From contig NZ_CP033070.1 of assembly GCF_003669035.1 (NCBI RefSeq), forward strand, positions 4,402,001 to 4,466,000: 64,000 bases of DNA, in the 5' to 3' direction. The stretch comes from Chryseobacterium sp. 3008163 (GTDB lineage: Bacteria; Bacteroidota; Bacteroidia; Flavobacteriales; Weeksellaceae). This document shows positions 63,990 through 64,000 of this stretch, piece by piece; position 1 is the first letter of the stretch, and each line of letters opens with the position of its first letter. The translations under genes and the position numbers were made by a program. The notes below the pieces were generated by a model, which saw only the letters and a list, made by a program, of their open reading frames with translations, had not been told where the DNA came from and searched no databases.

Positions 63990-64000
63990 TTTAGAAATAT

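Overview
The window looks like a chromosome segment of a Bacteroidota bacterium of the Flavobacteriia, most likely Chryseobacterium or a close relative. The evidence is AT-rich DNA, many promoters with a TAnnTTTG -7 box, a T9SS C-terminal sorting domain, a GLPGLI-family protein, a TonB-dependent receptor beside exported GH3 enzymes, a class A beta-lactamase of the CGA/CIA/CME/PER branch, and intergenic repeats of kinds common in Flavobacteriia. No rRNA, tRNA, CRISPR array, transposase or phage structural gene was seen.

Layout. 0-12 kb: a NUDIX-type regulator, then a carbohydrate locus (TonB-dependent receptor, GH3, esterase, second GH3, FucP/GluP-like sugar permease) with no SusD. 11.7-13.9 kb: a tiny cysteine-rich lipoprotein, a two-helix membrane protein resembling putative phage abortive-infection (AbiC-like) proteins, and a 5'-truncated DUF6261-like gene. 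14-20 kb: nucleoside phosphorylase, a frameshifted MauG-like di-haem peroxidase, a T9SS-exported PhoX-like protein, an LRR protein and a frameshifted SUI1/YciH gene. 21-31 kb: mostly core genes (gpmI, acyl-ACP desaturase, HAD, map, methyltransferase, a SugE/Gdx-type SMR pump with a Crp-type regulator, era, DoxX, S9 peptidase). 31-39 kb: a decaying region with a deleted Crp paralogue, an acetyltransferase remnant, a WG-repeat gene, GLPGLI, two GNATs (one with an internal stop), a lipase and two extra partial copies of the MATE gene 3' end. 39-48 kb: MATE, an NtrC-like regulator without a DNA-binding domain, YggS, SDR, DUF2071-like, an EmrE-type SMR pump with its own Crp-type regulator, and an M23 peptidase. 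49-64 kb: accessory hydrolases, regulators and transporters: SDR and AraC, a broken class A beta-lactamase, two serine hydrolases, a second beta-lactamase remnant, two MFS exporters, HxlR, esterase, DsbA-like protein, nucleosidase, and AraC divergent from an aldo-keto reductase.

The strongest pattern is that about ten genes are broken by the loss of one base in an A/T homopolymer (near 16541, 20251, 34211, 44870, 45586/45631, 47949, 51387, 54016, 55706 and 61862). In each the reading frame resumes perfectly after adding one base. This looks more like systematic homopolymer under-calling in the assembly than biology, so those genes are probably intact in the organism. A second set (Crp paralogue, PAT acetyltransferase, DUF6261, beta-lactamase remnant, GNAT with a stop, MATE 3'-end copies) carries deletions or substitutions that base-calling cannot explain and represents true gene decay.

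The best candidates for new biology are the AbiC-like gene placed against a truncated DUF6261 gene, the SusD-less GH3 locus whose two enzymes share an EF-hand-like loop, the duplicated Crp/SMR efflux modules, and a 126-bp repeated element between 18-bp direct repeats in the promoter region of the aldo-keto reductase. None of these is proven to be a new system from sequence alone.
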